This document shows positions 1 to 8,834 of a DNA stretch of 37,590 nucleotides, in pieces. The DNA comes from Planctomycetaceae bacterium. GTDB taxonomy: Bacteria; Planctomycetota; Planctomycetia; Planctomycetales; Planctomycetaceae. The stretch covers positions 1 to 37,590 of the forward strand of contig OMIV01000049.1 in NCBI GenBank assembly GCA_900299185.1. The letters are read 5' to 3'. The notes under the pieces are model-generated. The model had not been told where the DNA came from and did no database searches. It was given only the letters and a program-made list of their open reading frames with translations. Made by a program: the position numbers and the translations under genes. The stretch's first letter is position 1, and the number at the start of each line of letters is the position of its first letter.

Positions 1-336
1 ACGACAGCCAATGTGAAGGGCTTCTTCGGTTCGTTGTGGCCAGACGGGCAACCCGAGCGAGTCGGTTTCGTGACCGTGCTTCCGCCAAATGCTCCGTCGT
101 GCATCAACGACACCAACGTAAATGCTGACGGTGCTTCGAACTTGCTGTCAGCGAACAGCGAGCATGTCGGCGGCGTGCATTGCTTGCTGGCTGACGGCTC
201 TGTCCGCTTCTTCTCCAACAGCATCGACACCGGCAACCTGACGCTGATCAACAACCCCGGCAGCCCCAGTCCGTATGGTGTCTGGGGGGCGTTGGGAACG
301 AAGGACGGTGGTGATCAGGCGACTGTTCCGGACTAG
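1..336 (+). CDS. DUF1559 family protein, C-terminal part (5' end outside window)
   Basis: The frame is open from the first base and stops at TAG 334-336, so this is the last 111 residues of a longer protein. It contains HVGGVHCLLADG, the H-X9-DG motif that closes DUF1559 proteins, a large planctomycete family with an N-terminal prepilin-like cleavage/methylation segment (here off the window). The motif is followed by VRFFSNSID, the usual downstream strand. The family is thought to form pseudopilin-like surface or periplasmic proteins, but the exact role is unknown. A strong hairpin terminator follows 28 nt after the stop, so this gene ends its transcript. Family assignment is confident; function is not. 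Confidence 0.88.
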   Translation, partial: TTANVKGFFGSLWPDGQPERVGFVTVLPPNAPSCINDTNVNADGASNLLSANSEHVGGVHCLLADGSVRFFSNSIDTGNLTLINNPGSPSPYGVWGALGTKDGGDQATVPD

Positions 337-364
337 TTGATTTGGATTTGTTGTTACCACGCTC

Positions 365-399
365 AAGGCGAGTGGCCATCACGGTCACTCGCCTTTTTT
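365..399 (+). terminator. Rho-independent terminator after the DUF1559 gene
   Basis: A perfect 10-bp stem is formed by 365-374 (aaggcgagtg) and 386-395 (cactcgcctt) with an 11-nt loop. It runs into six T at 394-399. It lies 28 nt after the DUF1559 stop codon and before the glycosyltransferase start at 482, so the two genes are separate transcripts. Confidence 0.9.
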
Positions 400-481
400 G
401 TTGGAACGCTATAACGCCGTCGTTCCAACACTCCGCGTCGAGATGTCGCTTCGCGACTCACGTCCTCTTTGAGTCTAAGTC

Positions 482-1573
482 ATGTCTCCCGAGCCGATCG
501 TTGTTGCTTTTGTGGCGAGTGAGTTTCAGGTGCGAGGTACGAGTGCCTACACCTTGAGGCTGGCTCGACGCTTGCCAGAGTTCGGCTTTAAGCCCGTCAT
601 TGTTTCGCCGGATTCCGAGTGCGTGCCTGATGTCTGCAGAGGGAAGCTCGATCTGCTGGATTACAGCTTTCTCGAAACTCCGCTGGTGGGCAGTCTCATT
701 GCGAAGCTGGCCGCGCGTGACTTGAAGAAGTTCCAACCGCGACTGGTGCATGTGCAGTCGCGGCAAGCGATTGACTCGGGACATCGCATCGCGAAGTCGT
801 TGCAAGTGCCCTATCTGCTAACCGTGCATGACTTCACGGAAGGGCAAGAGGCGATTGATCTCGATCCGCATCTCAACGCAGGAGTCGTGGCGGTTAGCGA
901 GTATGTGCGCGAGGGACTGCGGAAGACTTCGAGCGATTGGAGATACTCGATCGACGTCATCTATAGCGGTGTTGATATCCCGAAGTCCGATGTTGGAGCG
1001 CATGTGCTTGAAGCCGAACGCACGCCGGTCATCGGAACGGCAGGGCCGCTTGAAGCATCGAAGGGTCTCGACTTTTTCTTACAGGCTGCGAAGGCTGTGC
1101 TTGATCAAGGTCACGACGTCGAGTTCCTCATTGCTGGCAGTGGGCCTGAGGAGTCGAAGTTGCGAGAGCTCGCACGCAAGCTGGGCATCGTTCCGAATGT
1201 GACCTTCGTTACGAACTTGTTGGACTTCGGAACCTGCCTCAGAGCGCTCGACATCTTCTGCTTGCCCTCATTGTCGCAGGGGCTCGGCACCATCATGTTG
1301 GAAGCGATGGCACTTGGCCGACCGGTCATTGCGAGCGAAGTCGGTGGCGTGACCAAGATCGTGCAAGATGGCGATACAGGTTTGGCGGTGCCTCCGTCGG
1401 ACAGCGCTCGACTGGCCGAGCGGATGATTGAGCTGCTGAGCAATCCCGCGCGGGCTCGCGAGATTGGAGCCAAGGCACGGTCACTCGTCATCGATCGCTT
1501 CAATGTGGATCGAATGGTGGAAGAGACCGTTCGACTCTATCAGCGGATTCTGACTTCGCCGTTGTCGAGATGA
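482..1573 (+). CDS. Glycosyltransferase, GT4-like (GT-B fold)
   Basis: A 363-residue protein with the two Rossmann halves of a GT-B enzyme. The N-terminal acceptor half (about 1-175) starts IVVAFVASEFQVRGTSAYTLRLARRL. The C-terminal nucleotide-sugar half contains VIGTAGPLEASKGLDFFLQA, FLIAGSGPEESKLRELARKLG and LEAMALGRPVIASEVGG (E274), typical of the glycos_transf_1 domain. In the usual E-X7-E signature the first Glu is replaced by Gln: S-Q266-GLGTIML-E274. Such enzymes transfer a sugar from a nucleotide donor in cell-envelope or exopolysaccharide synthesis; the substrate cannot be read here. The ATG at 482 has only a weak upstream purine stretch (GAG). No other glycan genes are nearby. The opposite-strand gene ends 70 nt downstream. 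Confidence 0.88.
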   Translation: MSPEPIVVAFVASEFQVRGTSAYTLRLARRLPEFGFKPVIVSPDSECVPDVCRGKLDLLDYSFLETPLVGSLIAKLAARDLKKFQPRLVHVQSRQAIDSGHRIAKSLQVPYLLTVHDFTEGQEAIDLDPHLNAGVVAVSEYVREGLRKTSSDWRYSIDVIYSGVDIPKSDVGAHVLEAERTPVIGTAGPLEASKGLDFFLQAAKAVLDQGHDVEFLIAGSGPEESKLRELARKLGIVPNVTFVTNLLDFGTCLRALDIFCLPSLSQGLGTIMLEAMALGRPVIASEVGGVTKIVQDGDTGLAVPPSDSARLAERMIELLSNPARAREIGAKARSLVIDRFNVDRMVEETVRLYQRILTSPLSR

Positions 1574-1642
1574 AGCTTGTTGGCGATTGGAAGACTGCAT
1601 CTCGATGCGTTCTCGATGATATTGCAGGAGACGGCCCGCAGG

Positions 1643-3208
1643 CTATCCCTTCAAGAATCGACGGAGCACGTTCTTAGTGATCTTCGAGCAACGCTTATCG
1701 ACGAACAGCGCTGACGGGAATGTGATCGATCCCACGGAGAAGACTTCACCGCCGCTTGGGGTTTCGAAGTGCACGATCTCTGCGCCTCCGTTGTCGGGAT
1801 TCAATCCTCTCGCCAGTGCTTGCAGACCAGGGGGCGAGTTGGGGCTGATCTTGTCGGTTTCGTGTCCTGAAGCTCCATCGCCACAGCGCTCATGCAACGT
1901 CTTCTGACCGAAGAGTTCGCCTTTACGCAACTTGGTCCCCTCAAAGATCCAATGATCGGGTTCGAGGACTTCATACGGGGCCGCCGTCATTGCACCGGGG
2001 TCGGTATAGACGACACCCAGCAAGCTGGCCTCCGGCGCGACTGAGGCATGCATGCGACTCTCTTTGTCTTTGGGCCATGCGTTGATGCACTCCATCGTCG
2101 TCCCGTTGTTTGTGAATTGGATCTCGCAGTTCAGTCCATTGCCGCCGAGATACATCAGCCTGCCACGGCGCTCGAAGACCCACTTTTGCACCGCGTGAAA
2201 CGCATCGGCCGACCAATACTCGGGGTGCGTGTTAATCACGAGCACCTTGTAATTGTCGAGATTCAGAGTCCCATCATGCAGTTGATAGTCCGAGAACAAG
2301 TCGTAGTCGTAACCCTCGTGTTCCAACCATCCGAGCAAACGCCACTCGGCTGGTGCGAGATGGCATGGTTGTCGGCCTTCGATGGGGCTGGTCACTTCAT
2401 CGGTTTCAGGGACCGCATTGATGGGCTCGGGGCGATCGAAACTCAACGGCGCGAACGTGGGACCGCTGCGCCACTCGCCGTAGTCCGAGGACTTGTAACG
2501 CGGTAGGTCGGCCTTCGAGTTCACGATCGGCGTGTCGATGATCTTGGAAGCCATGATGTAATTACTACGACCTCCGAAGGGGTTGTAAGCATTCCATGTA
2601 TTCGTCGACGCCAAGACTGCGATTGGGGCTGTTGGCCTGGACGGTGCAATCACCAGTGGGAATGAGAAGAACGCACCAGACTCTGCTTTCGCGTGGAAGT
2701 AATACAGGCCCGTTCGCTCGGGAGTTTCGACGGATTGTCGACGCACGCCGTGTCCGTTGTCCCAATGAACTCCGGTCTCGACGAAGTCCGAGTCCGGTAA
2801 GCTTTGTGACACTGCACGCGGGCCGTGATTGTCGAACCAACCAAGATTGCGAACGAACTCACGCTTCCATCCGTATCGCCACAAGCTGAGCTTATACGGC
2901 TCGACGGAGTGAACTCGGAACTCGACTCGATCTCCGGTTCGACACCACTTCGGCCAGGCATAGCCGAGCAGTCGATCGGATAGCAGTCGAAAGTGAATTG
3001 GCTCTGTCGCGGAGATTTGGATGGTGACTCGCTTCGATCCGAAGCCAGGTTTCGACAGGCACACTTCGTAAGCACCTGGCGGTACTTCGGCATGCACGGC
3101 ACCCGAAGGCCAAGATGTGACAACGGTCCAATCAGTTTCGCTCTTGAGCTCGATCGAGACACCAGCAAGCGCGGCGTAGTTTTCATCGCTGACATAGCCA
3201 ATGAGCAT
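1643..3208 (-). CDS. N,N-dimethylformamidase beta-subunit-like protein with N-terminal carboxypeptidase-regulatory-like domain
   Basis: A 521-residue protein. Residues 1-75 (LIGYVSDENYAALAGVSIEL, then PPGAYEVCLSKPGFGSKRVTI) look like a transthyretin-like carboxypeptidase regulatory beta-sandwich. From about residue 190 the sequence matches the C-terminal domain of the N,N-dimethylformamidase large subunit: PIAVLASTNTWNAYNPFGG, then LLGWLEHEGYDYDLFSD, then VLVINTHPEYWSADAFHAVQKWV and RLMYLGGNGLNCEIQF. The true enzyme is an iron-dependent amidohydrolase, but most homologues are uncharacterised and the substrate here is unknown. No signal peptide is visible. The ATG at 3208 is preceded by AAAGG at good spacing. 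The gene converges with the glycosyltransferase and is divergent from the DUF1326 gene, sharing a 185-bp intergenic region. Family assignment is good; an amidase role is inference. Confidence 0.8.
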   Translation of the reverse strand: MLIGYVSDENYAALAGVSIELKSETDWTVVTSWPSGAVHAEVPPGAYEVCLSKPGFGSKRVTIQISATEPIHFRLLSDRLLGYAWPKWCRTGDRVEFRVHSVEPYKLSLWRYGWKREFVRNLGWFDNHGPRAVSQSLPDSDFVETGVHWDNGHGVRRQSVETPERTGLYYFHAKAESGAFFSFPLVIAPSRPTAPIAVLASTNTWNAYNPFGGRSNYIMASKIIDTPIVNSKADLPRYKSSDYGEWRSGPTFAPLSFDRPEPINAVPETDEVTSPIEGRQPCHLAPAEWRLLGWLEHEGYDYDLFSDYQLHDGTLNLDNYKVLVINTHPEYWSADAFHAVQKWVFERRGRLMYLGGNGLNCEIQFTNNGTTMECINAWPKDKESRMHASVAPEASLLGVVYTDPGAMTAAPYEVLEPDHWIFEGTKLRKGELFGQKTLHERCGDGASGHETDKISPNSPPGLQALARGLNPDNGGAEIVHFETPSGGEVFSVGSITFPSALFVDKRCSKITKNVLRRFLKG

Positions 3209-3393
3209 GACGAACCTTTGGATGCGAGTGATCGAATTTGGGAATCACTCTCGTTGCATGACGGAACGACTTCGCAACGCGGCGAGATACGTTGCCGATT
3301 GTTGGCGTGCGACCTTTTCTTGACCACTCTCGCAGAGCGCCGCAAGATCCGCTCCGCATCGCATCGGTCATTTCCCACTCCAAGGAACCAACC

Positions 3394-4065
3394 ATGAAGA
3401 CTCTAAAACTCGGTTTGCTGGCCGCACTGGTGTTGAGCCTCGGTCAGGTGGCATTCGCGGCCAAGATCACTGGCGAGTACCTCGAAGCTCGGACCTGCAA
3501 CGTCTACACCGGCCCATGTTTCGCCAATGCCGAATTGAGCTTGGCGGGCAAAGAAGCCTTGATGGCTTGGAAGGTCGACAAGGGCGAATGGAACAACATC
3601 AAGCTCGACGGATTGGCGGCTGCGGTCATTGTGAAGGCCGAAGGTACGCTGGGTGATGACGGCGTTTTTCCGATGATGGCCGGTCGGATGGCGGCAGTCG
3701 TACTCATCGACGAAAAGGCTTCGACCGAGCAGCACGCGGCGCTATTGGCGTTCGTCAAAGAGACGGCGAAGGTCTACACCGAGAACGTGTTGAAAGTTCG
3801 CTCGGTGCCGATTGAACTGAAGAACGATCACGTCGCGCATGTGGGTTCGTTTAGAGCTGGCGATGTGGCGGCAATTGAGACTCGCAAGCTGAAGTTCTCG
3901 GACTGCGTCTGCACCAACGAGACCGTCTTCTATCAACCGCTGACGAAGGTCGAGAACGAAAGTCCGGCGTACTCGAAGCTGCTTACCTATCAAGGCCAAG
4001 ACCTCGGCACGCGGTTCACCAATCGAGGTATCCGCAGCGCGTTCCTGGCGACGTTTCGCAAGTAG
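3394..4065 (+). CDS. DUF1326 domain protein, exported
   Basis: A 223-residue protein starting MKTLKLGLLAALVLSLGQVAFA, a clear Sec signal peptide with AFA cleavage. The mature part opens KITGEYLEARTCNVYTGPCF, then ANAELSLAGKEALMAWKVDKG, the hallmark of DUF1326. The conserved Cys pair (RTCNVYTGPC) could be a disulfide or metal site, and a second pair occurs at DCVCTNET. The function of the family is unknown. The start at 3394 is chosen over upstream in-frame codons because the signal peptide begins there and AAGGA (3382-3386) is placed as a ribosome binding site. A strong terminator follows at 4098, so the gene appears monocistronic. Confidence 0.88.
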   Translation: MKTLKLGLLAALVLSLGQVAFAAKITGEYLEARTCNVYTGPCFANAELSLAGKEALMAWKVDKGEWNNIKLDGLAAAVIVKAEGTLGDDGVFPMMAGRMAAVVLIDEKASTEQHAALLAFVKETAKVYTENVLKVRSVPIELKNDHVAHVGSFRAGDVAAIETRKLKFSDCVCTNETVFYQPLTKVENESPAYSKLLTYQGQDLGTRFTNRGIRSAFLATFRK

Positions 4066-4097
4066 TTGCTCCACGTTGTGAACGCCATTGATGAGCG

Positions 4098-4126
4098 AAG
4101 GGCAAGCAAACCGCTTGCCCTTTTTT
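4098..4126 (+). terminator. Rho-independent terminator after the DUF1326 gene
   Basis: A perfect 10-bp stem, 4098-4107 (aagggcaagc) with 4113-4122 (gcttgccctt), has a 5-nt loop and six T at 4121-4126. It starts 32 nt after the stop codon. Confidence 0.92.
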
Positions 4127-4274
4127 GTTGCGTGGTTGTCGATCGTTCTGCGCGACTTTGCTCTTAACGCAATTGGGCGAACCAACCAGACTGTGGACCT
4201 TCACTGAGTGGTCGCGCAGAAATCGCTGCTCTCGTGACATCATTCCCGCAGTTTGACTCTTGTTAGGAATCCTG

Positions 4275-5072
4275 ATGCCTCGTCTTCATTCTCGAATTGA
4301 TGGACCAGTGGCCGTGATCGGCGACGTGCATGGGCAGGTTGATCAGTTGGAAATCGTGCTCGACAAGCTGCGCCGCCAACGTGACTTCGAGCAGCGCTGG
4401 ATCGTCTTCATCGGGGATCTCGTTGACCGCGGGCCCGACCCAAAGGGCGCGCTCGATATGGTCTGCGATCTGATCGACTCGCACCCGCGAACAACCATCG
4501 TGTGTGGGAATCATGAGCTCGCGATGGCCGGAGCATTGAAGCTCATTCCGTCGCCCGATTACGCGAATTGGGCTTCTCGTTGGGTCGAAGACTATGGCTC
4601 AGAGCCGACCTTCGAATCATTTGGAGTCCCGCAAGGTGAGTTGGACACTTTGCGAGACGCATTGGGCGACGAGTACCGCGAGTTACTGGGCGATCTGCCT
4701 TGGGTTGTCGAGCATCCTCAATACTTGTTCGTGCATGCCGGACTTGATCCCAACACTCCGTTCCCGATGCAGCTTCGCATCTTGAAGCAGCGTGACTACA
4801 CGTTGAATCGGCCTCAGTGGTTGTGTTCGAAGAGCTATGTCACTGCTCCTGTTCCTCAAGATTGTCCCTTCACTGTGGTCAGCGGGCATGTCTGTATGCC
4901 GAGCGTGACGTTCAATCCCAAACGCATCTTGGTCGACACGACGGGCGGCGAAGGCGGGGATCTCAGTTGCGTCCTGTTGCCAGAGAACCGTGTGATCTCG
5001 TCCGGCGAAGACTCGCACGCGCGACCGATGGCCGGAGCTGGTTCCGGCAAGAGTTGGTGGAAGATTTGGTAA
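4275..5072 (+). CDS. Metallophosphoesterase, PPP phosphatase family
   Basis: A 265-residue protein with all core motifs of calcineurin-like phosphoesterases of the PPP type: GDVHG (16-20), GDLVDRG (47-53), GNHE (78-81), a later catalytic His in VEHPQYLFVHAGLDP, and VSGHVCMPS near the C-terminus. These bind a di-metal centre (Mn or Fe/Zn) that hydrolyses phosphoesters. Bacterial relatives include PrpA/PrpB-type Ser/Thr phosphatases and ApaH-like dinucleoside tetraphosphatases, and the sequence does not settle which. It is probably cytoplasmic, with no signal peptide. The ATG at 4275 is preferred over TTG at 4260 because AGGA at 4265-4268 is correctly spaced. The gene is flanked by intergenic DNA on both sides, so it is probably transcribed alone. 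Confidence 0.87.
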   Translation: MPRLHSRIDGPVAVIGDVHGQVDQLEIVLDKLRRQRDFEQRWIVFIGDLVDRGPDPKGALDMVCDLIDSHPRTTIVCGNHELAMAGALKLIPSPDYANWASRWVEDYGSEPTFESFGVPQGELDTLRDALGDEYRELLGDLPWVVEHPQYLFVHAGLDPNTPFPMQLRILKQRDYTLNRPQWLCSKSYVTAPVPQDCPFTVVSGHVCMPSVTFNPKRILVDTTGGEGGDLSCVLLPENRVISSGEDSHARPMAGAGSGKSWWKIW

Positions 5073-5308
5073 CCGACGGGCCAGACTTCGCGACTGATTG
5101 ATGCTGCCGATTGCTCGACCATTCATGAGCGTGATGGAACTCGGGTTAAGGCAGGTCCCGTCATTCATCGAGCCGAACTAACGCATCGCTCTTCGAGCAA
5201 TCTTGGGTGGAGTAACTCGACGACGGCAGCTGTGCTCCGTCAAATTCAAGTGCCGAGTTTGTTTCATCTCATCACGACTATGAGTCTTCATTCATTAGGA
5301 CACCGCGC

Positions 5309-6019
5309 ATGGAACTTGCCGCCGAGGTTATCGACATCCAAAAGCACTACTTCCTCGGTGGCGTCACGGTGAAGGCTCTGCGCGGAGTCTCGCTGCAATT
5401 TCCGTATGGCGACTTCGTGGCGATTATGGGTTCGTCGGGGAGCGGAAAAAGTACGTTGCTTAACCTGCTTGGTGCGCTCGATCGTCCGACCGAAGGCGAA
5501 TACGTCCTGGGCGGGAAACGTGTCTCGCAGATGTCCGACGACGACCTCTCTGCCGCTCGCAACAAGATGATCGGCTTCATCTTTCAGTCCTATAACTTGA
5601 TCGCTCAATACACCGTTCTGGAGAACATCGAGATCCCGCTGCATTACCGCGCGGGCCGAGCTGCTTTGACCGCCAAAGACCGCAAGCACTGTCGAGAACT
5701 CGCCGAGAAGGTCGGACTTGCCGAGCGTCTGGATCACCGCCCCTTCCAACTCTCCGGCGGTCAACAGCAGCGAGTGGCTATTGCGCGAGCCTTGGTCAAC
5801 GACCCGCAGATCATCCTCGCGGACGAGCCTACCGGTAACCTCGACTCAGCAACCGGCGCCGAGATCATGGAGATGCTACGCAACCTCAACGCCGAAGGTC
5901 GCACCATCATCATGGTGACGCACGAGCCCGACATCGCTCAGCAAGCCAAACGGCAAATCTACATGCGAGACGGAGTAGTCGCCGGCACCGGCCTCTTCCC
6001 CGGCAACGCCCCGAAGTAG
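5309..6019 (+). CDS. ABC transporter ATP-binding protein, MacB/LolD type
   Basis: A 236-residue nucleotide-binding domain with Walker [10 protein letters not shown] (41-49), Q-loop [22 protein letters not shown], signature LSGGQQQR, Walker B IILADEP followed by TGNLDS, and switch His in MVTHEPD. The TGNLDS and the Q-loop sequence are typical of the MacB/LolD/FtsE-like group, which works with FtsX-like permeases in lipoprotein release, efflux or mechanotransmission rather than substrate uptake. AGGA at 5297-5300 precedes the ATG. No MacB/FtsX permease or membrane-fusion gene is adjacent: upstream is the phosphatase and downstream a convergent unrelated gene. The partner is therefore encoded elsewhere or the gene is orphaned. 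Confidence 0.9.
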   Translation: MELAAEVIDIQKHYFLGGVTVKALRGVSLQFPYGDFVAIMGSSGSGKSTLLNLLGALDRPTEGEYVLGGKRVSQMSDDDLSAARNKMIGFIFQSYNLIAQYTVLENIEIPLHYRAGRAALTAKDRKHCRELAEKVGLAERLDHRPFQLSGGQQQRVAIARALVNDPQIILADEPTGNLDSATGAEIMEMLRNLNAEGRTIIMVTHEPDIAQQAKRQIYMRDGVVAGTGLFPGNAPK

Positions 6020-6229
6020 GCCTTTCGAAACTACGACAACAACAATGCTACGAGAGCACTAACACCAATCCTCGTTCATGGAACGATAGGCAATCGGAAG
6101 ACCAAATTGGTCCATCTGACGAAGCTGTTCTCGATGGCCATGGTGCTTGTTGGTGATCTCAGTTCGATGAACTCAGGATGTTGCTTTTCAGACTGCTACA
6201 TCTATCCGTAAGAGGATGATGTTTGGCAG

Positions 6230-7174
6230 TCATCGTAAAGACGCCTCATCGGGCGGAGTCTCAATCGTTCGAATTCCCTTCTCGACCGACCGATGCACGA
6301 CGAAGGCGACAGCGACTCCGACGCTGGCTTTGAGCATGATTGCGAAATACTCCAGCCAGAGGCCGCCGTCGTGATCGGCCCGCCATAGAGCATCGGCTGT
6401 AGTCTGCACGGCATTCACAAGCTCGTTCCACCATTCCGCTATTAGGTAGCCGCTCATCAACACAGACAGGACTCCGGACGCGAGGATGATGACGGAGCAA
6501 AGCAGCCAGCCTCGAAGGCTAATTGCAGTTACGACTCCAAATGCTGCAAGTATCAGTTGCACGCGCGTCGTTGCCACTTGAGTCAGCACTCGACAACTGA
6601 TGGCTGCTAGGAATGGTTCGCTGGGTTCGTCTTGCTTCACAACCGGCGGACTTATCTTGCTTGAAAGTACGTCTCGGCAATGGCTGATGCTTCGGACTGA
6701 GTGGTAATCGAGCAGAACATCATTCTGAATCTCTACAGCTAGCGTTTGATCTTTGAGGATGTTGAAGTCTTCGATATCGAGTTTTGACTTCAAAAGTTCG
6801 GGGGCAATCGCCGCGACCAGATGCGTGAGGTTGATACGCCTGCGATGGCGAGAGATTGCCGTCATGCCGCACATCTGCCGCTCCCAAAGTAGACCAATGA
6901 CATCGCCGTTCGGATTGATCTCAACACCGTCCGAAACGGCTGCCTTCAACAGAGGAACGGTTGCTGGAATTTTTGTGACATGCGGAATCGGCAACCGTGT
7001 TCCGTCTGCAAGCACAAGGGCATCGTCCTCAATCGAGCGAACCTTGCGGGGCTCCAGCAGCGACTCACCGGTCTCAATCCAAATGGGCAAACCTCCAAAC
7101 AAGCACGGTAAGCTCATGCCAATCAACATCGGCCAGAACACGAACCAGCGAGTGAGCATCACGAACGTTGGCAT
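6230..7174 (-). CDS. Hypothetical membrane protein
   Basis: A 314-residue protein not recognised as a named family. The N-terminus has a hydrophobic segment (about residues 9-31, FVFWPMLIGMSLPCLFGGLPIW) that could be a signal anchor. Residues about 32-200 are soluble and include a short beta-rich stretch (VRSIEDDALVLADGTRLPIPHVTKIP). Two or three further hydrophobic segments follow near the C-terminus (VQLILAAFGVVTAISL, LLCSVIILASGVLSVLMSGYL, FAIMLKASVGVAVAFVV). The ATG at 7174 has GAGGG about 9 nt upstream. It starts 12 nt after the stop of the M28 peptidase on the same strand, so the two are very likely co-transcribed and may act together at the membrane; that link is inference from spacing only. 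Confidence 0.72.
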   Translation of the reverse strand: MPTFVMLTRWFVFWPMLIGMSLPCLFGGLPIWIETGESLLEPRKVRSIEDDALVLADGTRLPIPHVTKIPATVPLLKAAVSDGVEINPNGDVIGLLWERQMCGMTAISRHRRRINLTHLVAAIAPELLKSKLDIEDFNILKDQTLAVEIQNDVLLDYHSVRSISHCRDVLSSKISPPVVKQDEPSEPFLAAISCRVLTQVATTRVQLILAAFGVVTAISLRGWLLCSVIILASGVLSVLMSGYLIAEWWNELVNAVQTTADALWRADHDGGLWLEYFAIMLKASVGVAVAFVVHRSVEKGIRTIETPPDEASLR

Positions 7175-7186
7175 GATTCATGGCCC

Positions 7187-8290
7187 TCACTTCTTAATCC
7201 TAATCGACTTCAACTTCGGCGGAGCGGCAGGCTTCTCAATGATTCGGCAGAGGTCTTTGATAACGGCTTCGAGGCCGAGCGTGACTCGCGCGAGACGGTC
7301 GTAGGCAATCTTGTCCGGTGCGTCGGTCGCGCGGTGATAGTGCGGGTAACGGAATGGGGCGGTGTCCGTGACCATCACGCCGCGATAGCCGAACTCCCAG
7401 AAGGCCCAATGGTCGGACCATCCGACTCCTTTGAGTTGCCCCGGCAGTGAACCGGCTTCGGAAGGGAATCGAGCGTGCTTGCGGAACGAAGTGATGACAT
7501 CGGTCACGAGCGGCTTGGAATCGAGGTTTCCTACAAAGCCGACGAAGTTACCGGTCGAGGGATACGAAGCACTCAACAAGGGCGGATAGTTCTGTGAGCC
7601 ATCCGCGTCTGAGTAATAGCCGAGCGTCTCTAGGCTCAGCACGGCGACGAGATCCTCCCGGCGTTCTTTGCAGCGGCGGGCATAGACGAGCGAGCCCATC
7701 GTCTGCTTCTGAAAGTGTGGCGGCTCTTCATTGACGAAGAAGACGAATCGCAGCGTCTTGTCCGGCTTGAAATCTCGCCGCCGCCGCGCGAGTGCTAAGC
7801 ACGCCGCAGTCCCCGAGCCATTGTCGTTCGCGCCTCGAGTTCCCGGCGCACTGTCGTAGTGAGCCCCGATTAACACGATCTCGCTCGGTGCTACTGAGCC
7901 CGGCATTTCGACAATCAGGTTCGAGCACTCAACGCCGTCGACGTTGTAAGTCTGCCGCTCGACATCGAAACGCACAGCCTTGAGTTCTTCTTCGATCCAC
8001 TTGGCTGCTGCCGCGAGTTGCTGAGGCCGTCCGACATGCCGCTCACCAATCTCGACTGCAAGTTTTCTGACATCCACCTTCAACTGCTGCTCGACGAGTT
8101 GCTCTTCCTGCGACAAGGGAGCGAACTCGCCACGATAACTCTCGCCGGGAAACTTGAACGTCGGTAGTTGGCTTTGCGGTTTCTGTAGTTTTTCGTCTGC
8201 GCAGCTCAATACGTTGAGGCGTGTGGTAACAACGAGCCAAATTGCGACAAATCGGATCATTCCCAAATGAGGAGTCTTGCAGAGCGACAT
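7187..8290 (-). CDS. M28 family zinc peptidase, exported
   Basis: A 367-residue protein with a hydrophobic N-terminal segment (MIRFVAIWLVVTTRLNVLSC) acting as a signal peptide; the Cys could make it a lipoprotein, but the lipobox is imperfect. The peptidase domain shows the M28 co-catalytic zinc set: GAHYDS (His), GANDNGSG (bridging Asp), NEE (catalytic and metal Glu), SLETLGYYSD (acidic ligand) and PHYHRATD (His). M28 enzymes remove N-terminal residues from peptides or act on related amide substrates outside the cytoplasm. The frame is open further upstream to 8407, but AAGGAG at 8298-8303 fixes the start at ATG 8290. It is the first gene of a probable two-gene operon with the membrane protein at 6230-7174. 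Confidence 0.88.
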   Translation of the reverse strand: MSLCKTPHLGMIRFVAIWLVVTTRLNVLSCADEKLQKPQSQLPTFKFPGESYRGEFAPLSQEEQLVEQQLKVDVRKLAVEIGERHVGRPQQLAAAAKWIEEELKAVRFDVERQTYNVDGVECSNLIVEMPGSVAPSEIVLIGAHYDSAPGTRGANDNGSGTAACLALARRRRDFKPDKTLRFVFFVNEEPPHFQKQTMGSLVYARRCKERREDLVAVLSLETLGYYSDADGSQNYPPLLSASYPSTGNFVGFVGNLDSKPLVTDVITSFRKHARFPSEAGSLPGQLKGVGWSDHWAFWEFGYRGVMVTDTAPFRYPHYHRATDAPDKIAYDRLARVTLGLEAVIKDLCRIIEKPAAPPKLKSIRIKK

Positions 8291-8834
8291 GAGCACTCTC
8301 CTTCGAGTTTGACAGCCTGCGATGTGACGCTTGGCGAGATTTGAACTCACGCTTTCGATCGGCGGATTGCGCCTTTTGTTTTCCACTACCCGCACACGAT
8401 GTCTCATGTTTTGCGAAACAGAAGAAGGTCAGAATTCCTTGAAGTCTGTCCGAGACGAAAGTGTTCGTGTATCTGCCTTCGTGCGACTATTCGCATCGAT
8501 TCGATGATCTAGACACGAGGATTGCAGCTAATGCCGGGGCTTCGATCTACTGGATCCGTCGGACTCGAAGTCAGTCGTTCGACGGTACGGTGTGACAAAA
8601 AAACGCCAGATGCCACTACCCTACCGGTCAGCATGCAACGGCGGAGAGTTTTCACTTGGGCGTGTGAGAGTAGTCGTAGCATGGGCTTCCAGCCTGTTCT
8701 GTATTTACGCTTACAAGCGAGTTCAAAACATGAAGAAACACATGCTAGAAACTCATGGCTCTCGACTCGCTCGTTTAGACGCAGCTTGATGAAGCACTTC
8801 TGTTCGTCAGCGCCCCAACAACGCAAAGGAAAGC
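8291..8834. other. Divergent intergenic region, no gene seen
   Basis: These 544 bp separate the M28 gene (minus) from the aldolase gene (plus) and should hold both promoters. Short open frames exist on both strands but lack ribosome binding sites and plausible protein composition. No convincing hairpin or promoter box was found. At 8679-8698 there is a short string, atgggcttccagcctgttct, that resembles a fragment of a dispersed repeat, but no second copy was seen in this window. Confidence 0.5.
8298..8303 (-). promoter_or_regulatory. Shine-Dalgarno fixing the M28 peptidase start
   Basis: On the minus strand AAGGAG lies 7 nt before ATG 8290. No comparable site precedes the longer in-frame start at 8407, so the extra 39 residues are rejected. 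Confidence 0.8.

Noticed and set aside
2048-2506. Open frame opposite the dimethylformamidase-like gene
   Set aside because: It lies fully antisense to a gene with clear domain motifs, with no ribosome binding site. It is a composition-driven shadow.
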